Of a stretch of 36,211 nt of DNA, positions 16,480 to 25,019 are shown one piece after another. The notes under the pieces are model-generated. The model was given only the letters and a program-made list of their open reading frames with translations. It did no database searches and was not told where the DNA came from. Within the stretch, counting starts at the first letter, position 1, and each line of letters starts with the position of its first letter. This stretch comes from Flavobacterium sp. HTF (GTDB lineage: Bacteria > Bacteroidota > Bacteroidia > Flavobacteriales > Flavobacteriaceae): NCBI RefSeq assembly GCF_003105115.1, contig NZ_QETH01000045.1, positions 1-36,211 of the forward strand. Reading direction: 5' to 3'. The position numbers were made by a program, and so were the translations under genes.

Positions 16480-18933
16480 ATGTCAAACCATAAAATACTT
16501 ACCATTGACAATCTGTCACTTCAGGAATTTGATTCAGAAGCAGAATTAATCCCATTATTAACTCCGGAAGACGAAGAGGAAATGAATAATGAAGAGCTGC
16601 CGCTTTCCCTGCCAATTCTCCCTTTGCGAAATACCGTTTTATTTCCTGGTGTTGTAATACCGATTTCTGCCGGAAGAGACAAATCAATAAAGCTTATTAA
16701 TGATGCAAATGCCGGAGGAAAAATCATTGGTGTTGTTTCTCAGATTAACGAAGAAGACGAAGATCCGTCAAAAGATGATATTCATAAAATAGGTACTGTT
16801 GCCAGAATTCTGCGTGTTTTAAAAATGCCAGACGGAAATGTCACAGTTATTTTACAAGGAAAAAAGCGTTTTGAAATTGACGAAGTTGTTTCAGAGGAGC
16901 CTTACATGACAGCTACTATTAAAGAGGTGACAGAAGAGCGTCCTGATGAAAATGATACTGAGTTTACTGCTATTTTAGATTCTGTTAAAGAATTGGCTAT
17001 TCAGATTATTAAAGAAAGTCCAAATATTCCTTCTGAAGCTACTTTTGCGATCAAAAACATTGAAAGCCAATCGTTTCTAATCAATTTTGTTTCTTCTAAC
17101 ATGAACTTATCGGTAAAAGAAAAACAAGGTCTTTTATCCATAAACGGATTAAAAGAAAGAGCACTTGAGACTTTGCGTTATATGAATGTTGAACTTCAAA
17201 AATTAGAACTAAAGAATGACATTCAGTCAAAAGTTCGTTTTGATCTAGATCAGCAGCAACGCGAATATTTCCTTCACCAGCAAATGAAAACCATTCAGGA
17301 AGAATTGGGAGGCGTTTCTCAGGAAGAGGAAATGGACGAAATGGGACTAAAAGCGAAAACCAAAAAATGGGACGAAAAAACGCAAAAACATTTCGAAAAA
17401 GAATTATCTAAAATGCGTCGAATGAATCCACAGTCTCCTGATTTTGGAATTCAGCGCAACTATTTAGAATTGTTTCTGGAATTGCCATGGGGAGAATATT
17501 CCAAAGATAAATTTGATTTAAAATACGCTCAGAAAATATTAGACAAAGACCATTTCGGACTTGAAGAAGTTAAGAAAAGAATGGTAGAACATTTGGCCGT
17601 TTTAAAATTGCGAAATGACATGAAATCGCCAATTATTTGTTTGACAGGGCCTCCGGGAGTTGGAAAAACATCAATTGGGCGCTCCGTTGCCGAAGCCTTA
17701 GGACGTGAATATGTACGTATTTCGCTTGGTGGTTTACGTGACGAAGCTGAAATTCGCGGACACAGAAAAACCTATATTGGTGCCATGCCGGGAAGAATTA
17801 TTCAGAGTTTGAAGAAAGCGGGCACTTCTAATCCTGTTTTTATTTTAGATGAAATTGATAAATTATCCAGCGGTAATAGTGGTGATCCGTCTTCTGCCTT
17901 ACTGGAAGTTTTAGATCCGGAACAAAACAGTTCTTTTTATGATAATTTCCTTGAAATGGGATATGATTTATCTAAAGTAATGTTTATTGCAACGTCAAAT
18001 AATATGGCGGCCATTCAGCCTGCTTTGCGTGACAGAATGGAAGTGATAAAAATGTCAGGTTATACTATTGAAGAAAAAGTAGAAATCGCTAAAAGACATT
18101 TGTTTCCAAAACAATTAGAAGCACACGGTTTAACAGCTAAAGATTTGACAATTGGTAAAAAACAACTGGAAAAAATTGTAGAAGGTTACACGCGTGAATC
18201 CGGAGTTCGTAATCTGGAAACTAAAATTGCCCAGGTTATCCGTAATGCTGCAAAAGCAGTTGCAATGGAAGAAGAATACAATAAAAAAGTAACAGACGAA
18301 GATATTATTACGGTTTTGGGAGTTCCAAGATTAGAACGTGATAAATACGAAAATAATGATGTTGCCGGGGTAGTGACAGGATTGGCCTGGACAAGTGTTG
18401 GCGGAGATATATTATTTATTGAATCATTGATTTCTGAAGGAAAAGGAGCATTGACAATTACAGGGAATCTTGGAAATGTCATGAAAGAATCGGCTACAAT
18501 TGCTTTAGAATATATCAAAGCAAATGCTAAAAAATTAGGTCTTCCAATCGAATTGTTTCAAAAATACAATATTCACCTGCACGTTCCGGAAGGAGCAACA
18601 CCAAAAGATGGCCCAAGTGCCGGTATTGCGATGCTTACCTCATTGGTTTCTTTGTTAACGCAAAAGAAAGTAAAGAAAAGTCTTGCTATGACAGGGGAAA
18701 TTACGCTTCGTGGAAAAGTTCTTCCGGTTGGCGGAATCAAAGAAAAAATCCTGGCTGCAAAAAGAGCTAATATTAAGGAAATCATTTTGTGTCATGAAAA
18801 TAAAAGTGACATTGATGAAATCAAAACAGAATATCTGGAAGGCCTTACTTTTCATTATGTAAAAGAAATGAGCGAAGTTTTGACTTTAGCCCTGACCGAT
18901 CAAAATGCTAAAAATGCCAAGACGTTAAAATAA
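16480..18933 (+). CDS. lon: ATP-dependent protease La
   Basis: 817 residues, cytosolic hexamer that unfolds and degrades damaged or regulatory proteins. N-terminal LON substrate domain begins near residue 43 ('[19 protein letters not shown]'); AAA+ domain has Walker A 'GPPGVGKTS' (390-398) and '[11 protein letters not shown]' as Walker B; the protease domain has Ser713 in '[11 protein letters not shown]' and the partner Lys in 'GGIKEK' (754-756). An acidic N-terminal extension ('[15 protein letters not shown]') is present, common in Bacteroidota Lon. Stands alone, with a terminator on each side. Confidence 0.96.
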   Translation: MSNHKILTIDNLSLQEFDSEAELIPLLTPEDEEEMNNEELPLSLPILPLRNTVLFPGVVIPISAGRDKSIKLINDANAGGKIIGVVSQINEEDEDPSKDDIHKIGTVARILRVLKMPDGNVTVILQGKKRFEIDEVVSEEPYMTATIKEVTEERPDENDTEFTAILDSVKELAIQIIKESPNIPSEATFAIKNIESQSFLINFVSSNMNLSVKEKQGLLSINGLKERALETLRYMNVELQKLELKNDIQSKVRFDLDQQQREYFLHQQMKTIQEELGGVSQEEEMDEMGLKAKTKKWDEKTQKHFEKELSKMRRMNPQSPDFGIQRNYLELFLELPWGEYSKDKFDLKYAQKILDKDHFGLEEVKKRMVEHLAVLKLRNDMKSPIICLTGPPGVGKTSIGRSVAEALGREYVRISLGGLRDEAEIRGHRKTYIGAMPGRIIQSLKKAGTSNPVFILDEIDKLSSGNSGDPSSALLEVLDPEQNSSFYDNFLEMGYDLSKVMFIATSNNMAAIQPALRDRMEVIKMSGYTIEEKVEIAKRHLFPKQLEAHGLTAKDLTIGKKQLEKIVEGYTRESGVRNLETKIAQVIRNAAKAVAMEEEYNKKVTDEDIITVLGVPRLERDKYENNDVAGVVTGLAWTSVGGDILFIESLISEGKGALTITGNLGNVMKESATIALEYIKANAKKLGLPIELFQKYNIHLHVPEGATPKDGPSAGIAMLTSLVSLLTQKKVKKSLAMTGEITLRGKVLPVGGIKEKILAAKRANIKEIILCHENKSDIDEIKTEYLEGLTFHYVKEMSEVLTLALTDQNAKNAKTLK

Positions 18934-18949
18934 ATCTGATATAAATACC

Positions 18950-18968
18950 ATCCCGATAGTTTCGGGAT
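18950..18968. repeat. Small palindrome ATCCCGA/TCGGGAT
   Basis: ATCCCGA (18950-18956) and TCGGGAT (18962-18968) with a 5-base loop, just after lon. Similar short palindromes are common between genes in Flavobacteria; with no T-run it is more like a repeated extragenic element than a terminator. Confidence 0.5.
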
Positions 18969-19022
18969 AAATTCCAAATTTCGAATGTAATCTTATTTAC
19001 TATTGGAATTTGGAATTTTTTT
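18969..19022 (+). terminator. Long-loop terminator after lon
   Basis: AAATTCCAAATT (18969-18980) pairs perfectly with AATTTGGAATTT (19007-19018), loop 26 bases, followed by a T-run to 19022. It is the likely end of the lon transcript. The stem is AT-rich, so less certain than the others. Confidence 0.6.
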
Positions 19023-19102
19023 ATGCGCTTAAAAATCGATTTTAATACTTAAAAATCTGAAATTTACATAGTTATAAATTTATTTTTTAAATTATATAAT
19101 TT

Positions 19103-19110
19103 TATATTTG
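19103..19110 (+). promoter_or_regulatory. Possible -7 box (TATATTTG) of the porQ unit
   Basis: TATATTTG fits TAnnTTTG, 38 bases before the porQ ATG. No TTTG at 19 bases upstream; an AT-rich run is there instead. Confidence 0.4.
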
Positions 19111-19148
19111 TATTTGCGTTATTCCCATATAGGAACGCCACCAAAAGC

Positions 19149-20168
19149 ATGATAAAACGACTTGTTTTATTTTTATTGATATTATTAAGTTCGGTTTCTT
19201 TCGGGCAAATTGGAGGGCGTTATACTTATCAGTTTCTAAATCTAACTACTTCACCAAGGCAGGCAGCGTTAGGTGGAAAAACGATAACAATTTATGATGA
19301 AGATGTCAATCAGGTTATGTTTAATCCAGCAACTTTAAACGCAGAGATGGATAATCACCTGGCAATGAATTACGGAAATTATTATGGTGAGGCCTCTTAT
19401 GGAACGGCTTCCTATGCATATACTTACGACAGACATCTTCAGACTTTTTACGCAGGTGTAAGCTACATTAACTATGGTATATTTGAAGGTTATGATGAAA
19501 ACGGACAGGCAACTTCTAATTTTACAGGAAGTGAAGGCGCTCTTTCATTAGGCTACGCATATAATATACCTTTTACCGATATCCACGTTGGAGCAAATGC
19601 CAAGTTGATCACTTCTACTTTAGAAAGTTACAATTCTGTTGGAGGTGCAATTGATTTAGGCTTTTTATATATAAATGAAGAAAATGATTTGAATCTGGCG
19701 CTTGTAGTCCGAAATCTTGGAACGCAGTTTACTACATATTCAGGGATACAGGAAAAACTGCCTCTTGAAATCATTGCCGGAGTATCTCAGGAACTGGAAC
19801 ATGTTCCGTTGCGCTGGCATCTTTCTTTAGAAAATTTGCAACAATGGAATATTTCCTTTTCAAATCCGGTTAGGGGAGAAACAAACATTGACGGTTCAAC
19901 AAGTGAAGAAAAAGTTTCTTTTGTAAATAATGCTTTGCGACATGTGGTTATAGGAGCAGAACTTTTTCCTAAAAAAGCATTTAATATAAGATTAGGATAC
20001 AACTTTAGAAGAGGGGAAGAATTAAGGGTGGAAGAGCAGCGCAATTTTTCAGGAGTCTCTTTGGGATTTGGTCTTAAAATGAACCGGTTAAAATTTAATT
20101 ATTCGTACTCAAGATATACTTTGGCGGCCAATACAAGTCTTTTCGGACTAATTTTTAACTTTCAATAA
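19149..20168 (+). CDS. porQ: Type IX secretion system protein PorQ
   Basis: 339 residues, outer-membrane beta-barrel of the FadL/PorV-like type. Signal peptide MIKRLVLFLLILLSSVSFG, then 'QIGGRYTYQFLNLTTSPRQA' followed by 'ALGGKTITIYDEDVNQVMFNPA', the PorV/PorQ hallmark with the 'NPA' turn. The C-terminus ends in Phe-x-Phe-Gln ('LIFNFQ'), a barrel end signature. In other Bacteroidota PorQ is needed for cargo release or attachment in the T9SS. The length and the single-copy arrangement next to cmk favour PorQ over PorV. The next gene starts 9 bases later. Confidence 0.82.
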   Translation: MIKRLVLFLLILLSSVSFGQIGGRYTYQFLNLTTSPRQAALGGKTITIYDEDVNQVMFNPATLNAEMDNHLAMNYGNYYGEASYGTASYAYTYDRHLQTFYAGVSYINYGIFEGYDENGQATSNFTGSEGALSLGYAYNIPFTDIHVGANAKLITSTLESYNSVGGAIDLGFLYINEENDLNLALVVRNLGTQFTTYSGIQEKLPLEIIAGVSQELEHVPLRWHLSLENLQQWNISFSNPVRGETNIDGSTSEEKVSFVNNALRHVVIGAELFPKKAFNIRLGYNFRRGEELRVEEQRNFSGVSLGFGLKMNRLKFNYSYSRYTLAANTSLFGLIFNFQ

Positions 20169-20177
20169 AGAAATTAT

Positions 20178-20777
20178 ATGAAACTATTTTATTTGATTCT
20201 TTTTTTTACTGCAGGTTTTTTTAATACCTCAAAAATTAATTTTAAAGACGAAAACTTAAGTACTGCGGAGGTTGAAAGACTAAATTTGCAGATCAGTGAA
20301 GTAAAAGAAAAAATCGGAGTGAGTTCCGGTTACAGTACAAAAATTGCTTTTTTGGTTGATATGAAAATCAAATCAGGCAAAAACCGCTTTTTTGTTTATG
20401 ATTTAGAAAATGAGAGAATCATCGATCAGGGACTTGTTGCCCACGGTTGCGGTTCAGAGACAGGAGTGAGGGGAGAACTTAAATTCAGTAACGTTCCTGA
20501 ATCCAAAGCAACTTCATTAGGAAGATACTCCATAGAGAAATGCTATAATGGAATGTTTGGTAAGGCATATAAATTAGTAGGTTTAGATGAAACCAACAGC
20601 AATGCATTAAAAAGAGCAATCGTTTTGCATAAATATTCAGCAGTTCCTGAAAATGAACAGGATTATTATATTTCACGCAGCCAGGGCTGTCCTATGGTGA
20701 GTGAAGCTTTCTTTAAGAGAATAGAAAAAATAATTGATAGTTCTAAGTCGAAAATTATTCTGAATATCTATTATTAA
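20178..20777 (+). CDS. L,D-transpeptidase catalytic domain protein
   Basis: 199 residues with an N-terminal hydrophobic segment (MKLFYLILFFTAGFFNTS), so probably exported. The C-terminal domain has the murein L,D-transpeptidase pattern: 'GLVAHGCGSETGVRGELKFS', 'SLGRYSIEK', a His in 'AIVLHKYSAVPE', and the nucleophile Cys171 in 'SRSQGCPMVSEAF' (the family's SxGCP motif). It would modify peptidoglycan or anchor envelope proteins. It lies 9 bases after porQ and 44 before cmk, probably cotranscribed. Confidence 0.82.
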   Translation: MKLFYLILFFTAGFFNTSKINFKDENLSTAEVERLNLQISEVKEKIGVSSGYSTKIAFLVDMKIKSGKNRFFVYDLENERIIDQGLVAHGCGSETGVRGELKFSNVPESKATSLGRYSIEKCYNGMFGKAYKLVGLDETNSNALKRAIVLHKYSAVPENEQDYYISRSQGCPMVSEAFFKRIEKIIDSSKSKIILNIYY

Positions 20778-20821
20778 ACGTTACATAAGAATTACAAATT
20801 TATAAAATCAAAAAGATTATT

Positions 20822-21514
20822 TTGAACAAAATTACCATTGCAATAGACGGATTTTCGTCAACAGGAAAAAGTACTTTAGCAAAACAGTTGGCAAAAGAAT
20901 TAGAGTATGTATATGTCGATACCGGCGCAATGTACAGGGCAGTCGCTTTGTTTGCAATGCAAAACCAATTTATAGGGCCTGATTTTTTTGATAAAAACAG
21001 TCTTGTCAATTCACTTCCAAAAATTCAGTTAGAGTTTAAATTCAATGCAGATCTTGGATTTGCAGAAATGTATCTTAATGGGGAAAATGTTGAAAAACAA
21101 ATCAGAACCATTGAAGTATCCAGTTATGTGAGCAAAGTTGCCGAAGTTTCTGAAGTACGTTCTAAATTGGTAGAACAACAACAGGAAATGGGTAAAAATA
21201 AAGCTATAGTTATGGATGGCAGAGATATTGGAACTGTAGTTTTTCCGAATGCAGAACTTAAGATTTTCATGACGGCCAGTGCCGAAACCCGTGCTCAAAG
21301 ACGATTTGACGAGTTACAGCAAAAAGGAGACAATGTTTCTTATGAAGATGTTCTTAAAAATGTTGTCGAAAGGGATTATATAGATACACACCGTGAAGAC
21401 TCTCCGTTGGTTATAGCCGACGATGCTATTGAAATTGATAATTCTTACCTTACCCGGGAAGAACAGTTTTCTGCTGTTCTGGAATTAATAAATGACGTTG
21501 TTAAAACGATATAA
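20822..21514 (+). CDS. cmk: Cytidylate kinase
   Basis: 230 residues. Phosphorylates CMP/dCMP with ATP. P-loop 'GFSSTGKST' at residues 10-18, 'VDTGAMYRAV', 'VMDGRDIGTVVFP' and 'HREDSPLVIADDAIEID' are diagnostic. The start codon is TTG at 20822: the upstream reading frame holds a TAA within 36 bases and no ATG, and the encoded N-terminus aligns with the family from its first residues. In E. coli cmk is next to rpsA; here rpsA is 3.5 kb downstream in the same direction with four genes between. Confidence 0.95.
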   Translation: MNKITIAIDGFSSTGKSTLAKQLAKELEYVYVDTGAMYRAVALFAMQNQFIGPDFFDKNSLVNSLPKIQLEFKFNADLGFAEMYLNGENVEKQIRTIEVSSYVSKVAEVSEVRSKLVEQQQEMGKNKAIVMDGRDIGTVVFPNAELKIFMTASAETRAQRRFDELQQKGDNVSYEDVLKNVVERDYIDTHREDSPLVIADDAIEIDNSYLTREEQFSAVLELINDVVKTI

Positions 21515-21517
21515 TTT

Positions 21518-21548
21518 TTTGTAGATATCATTTTTAATGGTAGTTTTA
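21518..21548 (+). promoter_or_regulatory. Promoter of the nucleoside transporter gene
   Basis: TTTG (21518-21521), exactly 19 bases, TAGTTTTA (21541-21548): close to the Bacteroidota consensus, last base differs. Leader would be about 30 bases before the ATG at 21584. Confidence 0.6.
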
Positions 21549-21583
21549 CCGCTTCATTTATTTTACAAAGACAATTTCATCAT

Positions 21584-22960
21584 ATGGGAATTAAAAACAG
21601 GTTGATTATAATGAGCTTTCTTCAATTTTTTGTTTGGGGAGCCTGGCTTATAACAATTGGAAATTATTGGTTTGGAACTAAAAACTGGGAAGGAACACAG
21701 TTCGGTCTTGTTTTCGGAACCATGGGAATTGCTTCTTTATTTATGCCTACTCTTACCGGTATTATTGCCGACAGATGGGTAAATGCTGAAAAACTTTATG
21801 GAGTTCTCCATATTCTTTACGCAGTCGTTTTATTTGCAATAGCACAAGTGACAACTCCGGATACTTTTATTGTAGTGATGCTTTTGGCCATGTGTTGCTA
21901 TATGCCAACAATTGCGTTGAGCAACTCTATTTCCTACACTTCGCTAAAACTAAGTAATAAAAATATAGTAAAGGATTTTCCGCCTATTCGTGTTTGGGGA
22001 ACTATTGGTTTTATTGTAGCCATGTGGATTACAAACTTAAGCGGGAGCAAAGCAACAGAGTTTCAGTTTTATATTGCCGGAATTGGTTCTTTGATTTTAG
22101 GAATTTATGCTTTTACATTGCCTAAATGTGAGCCACAGCGTCTGATTAAAGAAAATGCGACATGGATTGAAACACTTGGACTGGAATCTTTTAAATTATT
22201 CGGAAATTACAAAATGGCTTTGTTTTTTGTTTTTTCAATGTTTTTAGGAGGAGCACTTCAATTGACAAATGCTTATGGAGATGTTTTTTTGGATGAGTTC
22301 AAACATTTTCCAAAATATGCTGATTCATTTGTAATCAAATATTCGACTATTATTATGTCGATTTCCCAGGTTTCTGAAACATTATTTATTTTAGCGATTC
22401 CGTTTTTCCTGAGACGTTTTGGAATTAAACAGGTTATGCTGATTAGTATGCTTGCGTGGGTTTTGCGTTTCGGATTATTTGCCTTTGGAGATCCTATTAG
22501 TGGATTATGGATGATTATTCTATCCTGTATCGTATATGGAATGGCGTTTGATTTCTTTAATATCTCAGGTTCGTTATTCGTAGAAAGCAATACAGATTCT
22601 AAAATTCGTTCTTCTGCACAAGGATTGTTTATGATGATGACCAATGGAGTAGGAGCAGTTTTTGGAAGTTTGACTTCTGGATGGGCTATTGATCGTTTCT
22701 TTACTAAATCATTTAATACCACAGCAGAATTAGCCGGATTTTTACAAACAGATTCGTCAAATGCACAAATGACAGAATTTGTTAAAAAACAAGGAAATTC
22801 AATTTCTGTAGATGGTGTTTTTTCTAATCCTGTTTTGATGAAAGACTGGCATACGATCTGGCTTTCATTCGCAGCTTATGCTTTGGTTATTGCAATTGCT
22901 TTCGCCATTTTATTTAAACATAAACATGATCCTAAGGAAATTGAGAATTTGAGTCATTAA
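21584..22960 (+). CDS. NupG-type nucleoside permease (MFS)
   Basis: 458 residues, about 12 membrane helices. The opening 'RLIIMSFLQFFVWGAWLITIG' and the loop 'NYWFGTKNWEGTQFG' fit the nucleoside:H+ symporter family (NupG/XapB type), as do 'PTLTGIIADRWVNAEKLYG' and 'FPPIRVWGTIGFIVAMW'. Expected to import nucleosides across the inner membrane. Substrate within the family cannot be told from sequence. It has its own promoter and a strong terminator. Confidence 0.88.
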   Translation: MGIKNRLIIMSFLQFFVWGAWLITIGNYWFGTKNWEGTQFGLVFGTMGIASLFMPTLTGIIADRWVNAEKLYGVLHILYAVVLFAIAQVTTPDTFIVVMLLAMCCYMPTIALSNSISYTSLKLSNKNIVKDFPPIRVWGTIGFIVAMWITNLSGSKATEFQFYIAGIGSLILGIYAFTLPKCEPQRLIKENATWIETLGLESFKLFGNYKMALFFVFSMFLGGALQLTNAYGDVFLDEFKHFPKYADSFVIKYSTIIMSISQVSETLFILAIPFFLRRFGIKQVMLISMLAWVLRFGLFAFGDPISGLWMIILSCIVYGMAFDFFNISGSLFVESNTDSKIRSSAQGLFMMMTNGVGAVFGSLTSGWAIDRFFTKSFNTTAELAGFLQTDSSNAQMTEFVKKQGNSISVDGVFSNPVLMKDWHTIWLSFAAYALVIAIAFAILFKHKHDPKEIENLSH

Positions 22961-22980
22961 GAACTAATAATATATTTTAA

Positions 22981-23018
22981 AAATCCCGTTTTCAATAATT
23001 TGAAAACGGGATTTTTTT
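22981..23018 (+). terminator. Terminator after the nucleoside permease
   Basis: 15-bp perfect stem AAATCCCGTTTTCAA (22981-22995) / TTGAAAACGGGATTT (23000-23014), loop TAAT, T-run to 23018. Confidence 0.92.
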
Positions 23019-23042
23019 ATCACTCTGTATACGTTGAATGCG

Positions 23043-23050
23043 TATATTTG
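23043..23050 (+). promoter_or_regulatory. Possible -7 box (TATATTTG) of a three-gene envelope unit
   Basis: TATATTTG, 21 bases before the ATG at 23072, without a TTTG at the right distance. Confidence 0.4.
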
Positions 23051-23071
23051 AGTTTTTAAGATATAAATTAA

Positions 23072-23791
23072 ATGCAAAATCAACAAAAGAATCTACTTCC
23101 TCCTTTTCAGTCTGTTAATTCTGTTCCAATGCTGTTTTTTAATTTCATCTTTGGACTTTTTTTTGTTTTTTTTGCGCTCTTTTTTATGGGAGGAATGGTT
23201 TATTTGGTATTAAATCCTTTTGAGGAAGCAGGTTTAGACGAAGTAGCTGGTGTTATCCTTTTTTTAATTTTCCTTATCGCTATATTTGGTATAGTTGTAT
23301 TGGTAATATATTCCAGAAAAAAAATGTATACCACAACTATAATTGATGAAAAAGGAATTCGCTATTCAAATAAGTTTAATGGCAAGATTATAAAGGAATT
23401 ACCATGGAGTAGTTTTGCTAAAAGAGAGTTAACGACTTTGGATTTTCCAAAATATGTTGTTAGCTCGAACACACCAATGAAATCTGCTTTTGATCAGTTT
23501 TTCTGGCCAATTTTAAAAGATAAAAAAGTAGTGATTCATATAGATGCCTTTCAGGGAAGACATTTTTTTTGCCTGTTGTATTCGAATCGTACTGAATTGA
23601 TTCGGGTTTTTTTACTTGGACTGGCTCACTATAGACCTGATATCACTGTTGATCCGTCTGTTTTTGTAAAGCACTATATTAATCCGGAAAATTATATTGT
23701 TGAATATCGTAAACGTTTGATTACTCAAGCTATAGGATTTGTATTTTTTATATTTATAATAGTTGTTATATATTATTTTGTATTTCACTGA
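23072..23791 (+). CDS. Membrane protein of unknown function
   Basis: 239 residues. Two N-terminal membrane segments ('LFFNFIFGLFFVFFALFFM' near 24-42 and 'AGVILFLIFLIAIFGIVVL' near 60-80), a soluble middle of about 120 residues with 'TTIIDEKGIRYSNKFNGKII' (a PH-like beta pattern seen in bacterial membrane proteins), and a C-terminal segment 'FVFFIFIIVVIYYFVF'. The first residue set 'MQNQQKNLLPPFQSVNSVPM' is cytosolic-looking. I do not recognise the family. First of three closely spaced genes ending at 24664. Confidence 0.6.
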   Translation: MQNQQKNLLPPFQSVNSVPMLFFNFIFGLFFVFFALFFMGGMVYLVLNPFEEAGLDEVAGVILFLIFLIAIFGIVVLVIYSRKKMYTTTIIDEKGIRYSNKFNGKIIKELPWSSFAKRELTTLDFPKYVVSSNTPMKSAFDQFFWPILKDKKVVIHIDAFQGRHFFCLLYSNRTELIRVFLLGLAHYRPDITVDPSVFVKHYINPENYIVEYRKRLITQAIGFVFFIFIIVVIYYFVFH

Positions 23792-23813
23792 TATTAATTT
23801 AAAATAGATTGTT

Positions 23814-24173
23814 ATGTTGAAACGGATTTTAGGCGTAATTGCTGGTTACGCAATTTTTGTAATTAGTTCTGTACTTCTTTTTAGGGTTTCAGGAGTGAAT
23901 CCGCATTCTGATTCCTCTCAATTATTTATGATTTTGACATTTGTGTACGGAACTGTTTTTTCTTTTATCGGCGGACTTATAACGCAAGTGATTTCGAAAA
24001 CCGGAAACCTTAAAGTCAATTATGTTTTATTTATTATAATGGCCGGTTTCGCAACATTTTCATTTTTTAATTCGAGTGGTAGTTCCTGGACGCAATTATT
24101 GGCAATTTTTGTTTTTGCTCCGGTTTCTGTTTTGGGTGGATTGTTTTGGATTAAAAAAAAAGGTAAAAAATGA
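23814..24173 (+). CDS. Small membrane protein, four predicted helices
   Basis: 119 residues, almost entirely four membrane segments ('GVIAGYAIFVISSVLLF', 'LFMILTFVYGTVFSFIGG', 'YVLFIIMAGFATFSFF', 'LLAIFVFAPVSVLGGLFW') ending in Lys-rich 'KKKGKK'. Family not recognised. Overlaps the next gene by ATGA, so their translation is coupled. Confidence 0.65.
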   Translation: MLKRILGVIAGYAIFVISSVLLFRVSGVNPHSDSSQLFMILTFVYGTVFSFIGGLITQVISKTGNLKVNYVLFIIMAGFATFSFFNSSGSSWTQLLAIFVFAPVSVLGGLFWIKKKGKK

Positions 24174-24664
24174 AATGTTTTAAAGTTTTCTGTGTATTAA
24201 TATTGTTTGCTTTTATAAATTGTAAAAAGAAAACTGAAAATTTTGTTCCAACAACAAAACTAGATGTAATTCTTAAAAAAGATGATCTTAGTAAAGCTTA
24301 TTATGATTTCAGGATAGAAAATCCTTATCTATCTTATTTGCTTAAAGATCGAGCAAGCTTTGAAAAATTCATCAATAATATTCGGACTGAGGATATGCTT
24401 TTATTGACAGAATGTGAAAATCCAATGGTTCGGTGTTTTGCTTTTAAGGCGTTAATACAACAAAATTACCCTAAAATTAGAGAAATATTATCTAGACACA
24501 AGTTTGATAATCAAGACGTAGAATATTTTTCCGGTCGTTGTATTAAAATGAAGATTTCTGTAAAGGATTATATGTTACAACAACTAAGCCCATATTCAGA
24601 AAATAAATATTCTTTTAATAAAGCTCAATATAAACATATTCAGAACGAGTTTTGGAAAAATTAA
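24170..24664 (+). CDS. Lipoprotein of unknown function
   Basis: 164 residues. Signal peptide with Cys18 in 'FAFINCKKK', a likely lipid anchor. The mature part is helical and includes 'ECENPMVRCFAFKALIQQNY', reminiscent of a HEAT-like repeat where the aligned Val/Arg-Ala pattern is seen. No function can be proposed. Its end is followed by the structured region upstream of rpsA. Confidence 0.6.
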   Translation: MKCFKVFCVLILFAFINCKKKTENFVPTTKLDVILKKDDLSKAYYDFRIENPYLSYLLKDRASFEKFINNIRTEDMLLLTECENPMVRCFAFKALIQQNYPKIREILSRHKFDNQDVEYFSGRCIKMKISVKDYMLQQLSPYSENKYSFNKAQYKHIQNEFWKN

Positions 24665-24667
24665 ATA

Positions 24668-24848
24668 AAAATTTCCCCTGTTTTGGAAGCTGTCTGGTTC
24701 GCTTTTTATGTTCTTGTTGAAAACCGAAACTTTTAATCTTGCACTGATTGAGTGATTATCCTTATTGTGGCAGTGTTTGCCAGAAGATAAGAGCGAAAGT
24801 GGGACATTGATCTTGAACAACCCGAAATCTTCTGCTCCTGAGCAATTG
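24668..24848 (+). ncRNA. Candidate structured RNA upstream of rpsA
   Basis: About 180 bases with higher GC than other gaps and no plausible plus-strand gene. Nested helices can be drawn: TGTCT (24691-24695) with GGACA (24802-24806); TTCGCT (24698-24703) with AGCGAA (24792-24797); inside these, CACT/AGTG (24742-24754), and CTTAT..TGGCA (24761-24772) with TGCCA..ATAAG (24778-24791), stacked directly on AGCGAA. A further TGCT-cctg-AGCA hairpin is at 24833-24844. The rpsA promoter lies downstream, so it is probably not the rpsA leader. A 6S-type RNA (Rfam has a Flavobacteria-specific 6S model) is one possibility. Strand and ends are uncertain and I see no promoter or T-run for it. Confidence 0.4.
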
Positions 24849-24870
24849 GCTGAGAATCATTTACAATTGT

Positions 24871-24901
24871 TTTGCTATTACAAATATTTGTAGTAATTTT
24901 G
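24871..24901 (+). promoter_or_regulatory. Consensus Bacteroidota promoter of rpsA
   Basis: TTTG (24871-24874), exactly 19 bases, TAATTTTG (24894-24901): a full match to TTTG-N19-TAnnTTTG and the best promoter in the window. The transcript should start near 24906, giving a leader of about 110 bases. Confidence 0.85.
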
Positions 24902-24958
24902 CAAACCTTTTGGCAAAGAAGAGTTTCCTTTAGGTATCAACTATTTATGTAAAACAAC

Positions 24959-25001
24959 TTCTGTTTTTTCTACTGCTTTATGAAACTCGAGGAAAACAGA
25001 A
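24959..25001 (+). promoter_or_regulatory. Hairpin in the rpsA leader
   Basis: TTCTGTTTT (24959-24967) pairs with AAAACAGAA (24993-25001), extendable by two T-G pairs, loop of about 21 bases. It ends 18 bases before the rpsA ATG, a place where a fold could affect ribosome access. S1 autoregulates its own mRNA in E. coli, so a similar role is conceivable, but no conserved element is recognised. Confidence 0.4.
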
Positions 25002-25019
25002 TACAAATTTTTTATCAGC

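Noticed and set aside
24596..24820. Minus-strand 74-codon frame in the gap before rpsA
   Set aside because: Starts with TTG, runs into the neighbouring gene and overlaps a stretch with RNA-like helices; more likely a spurious frame over a structured RNA.
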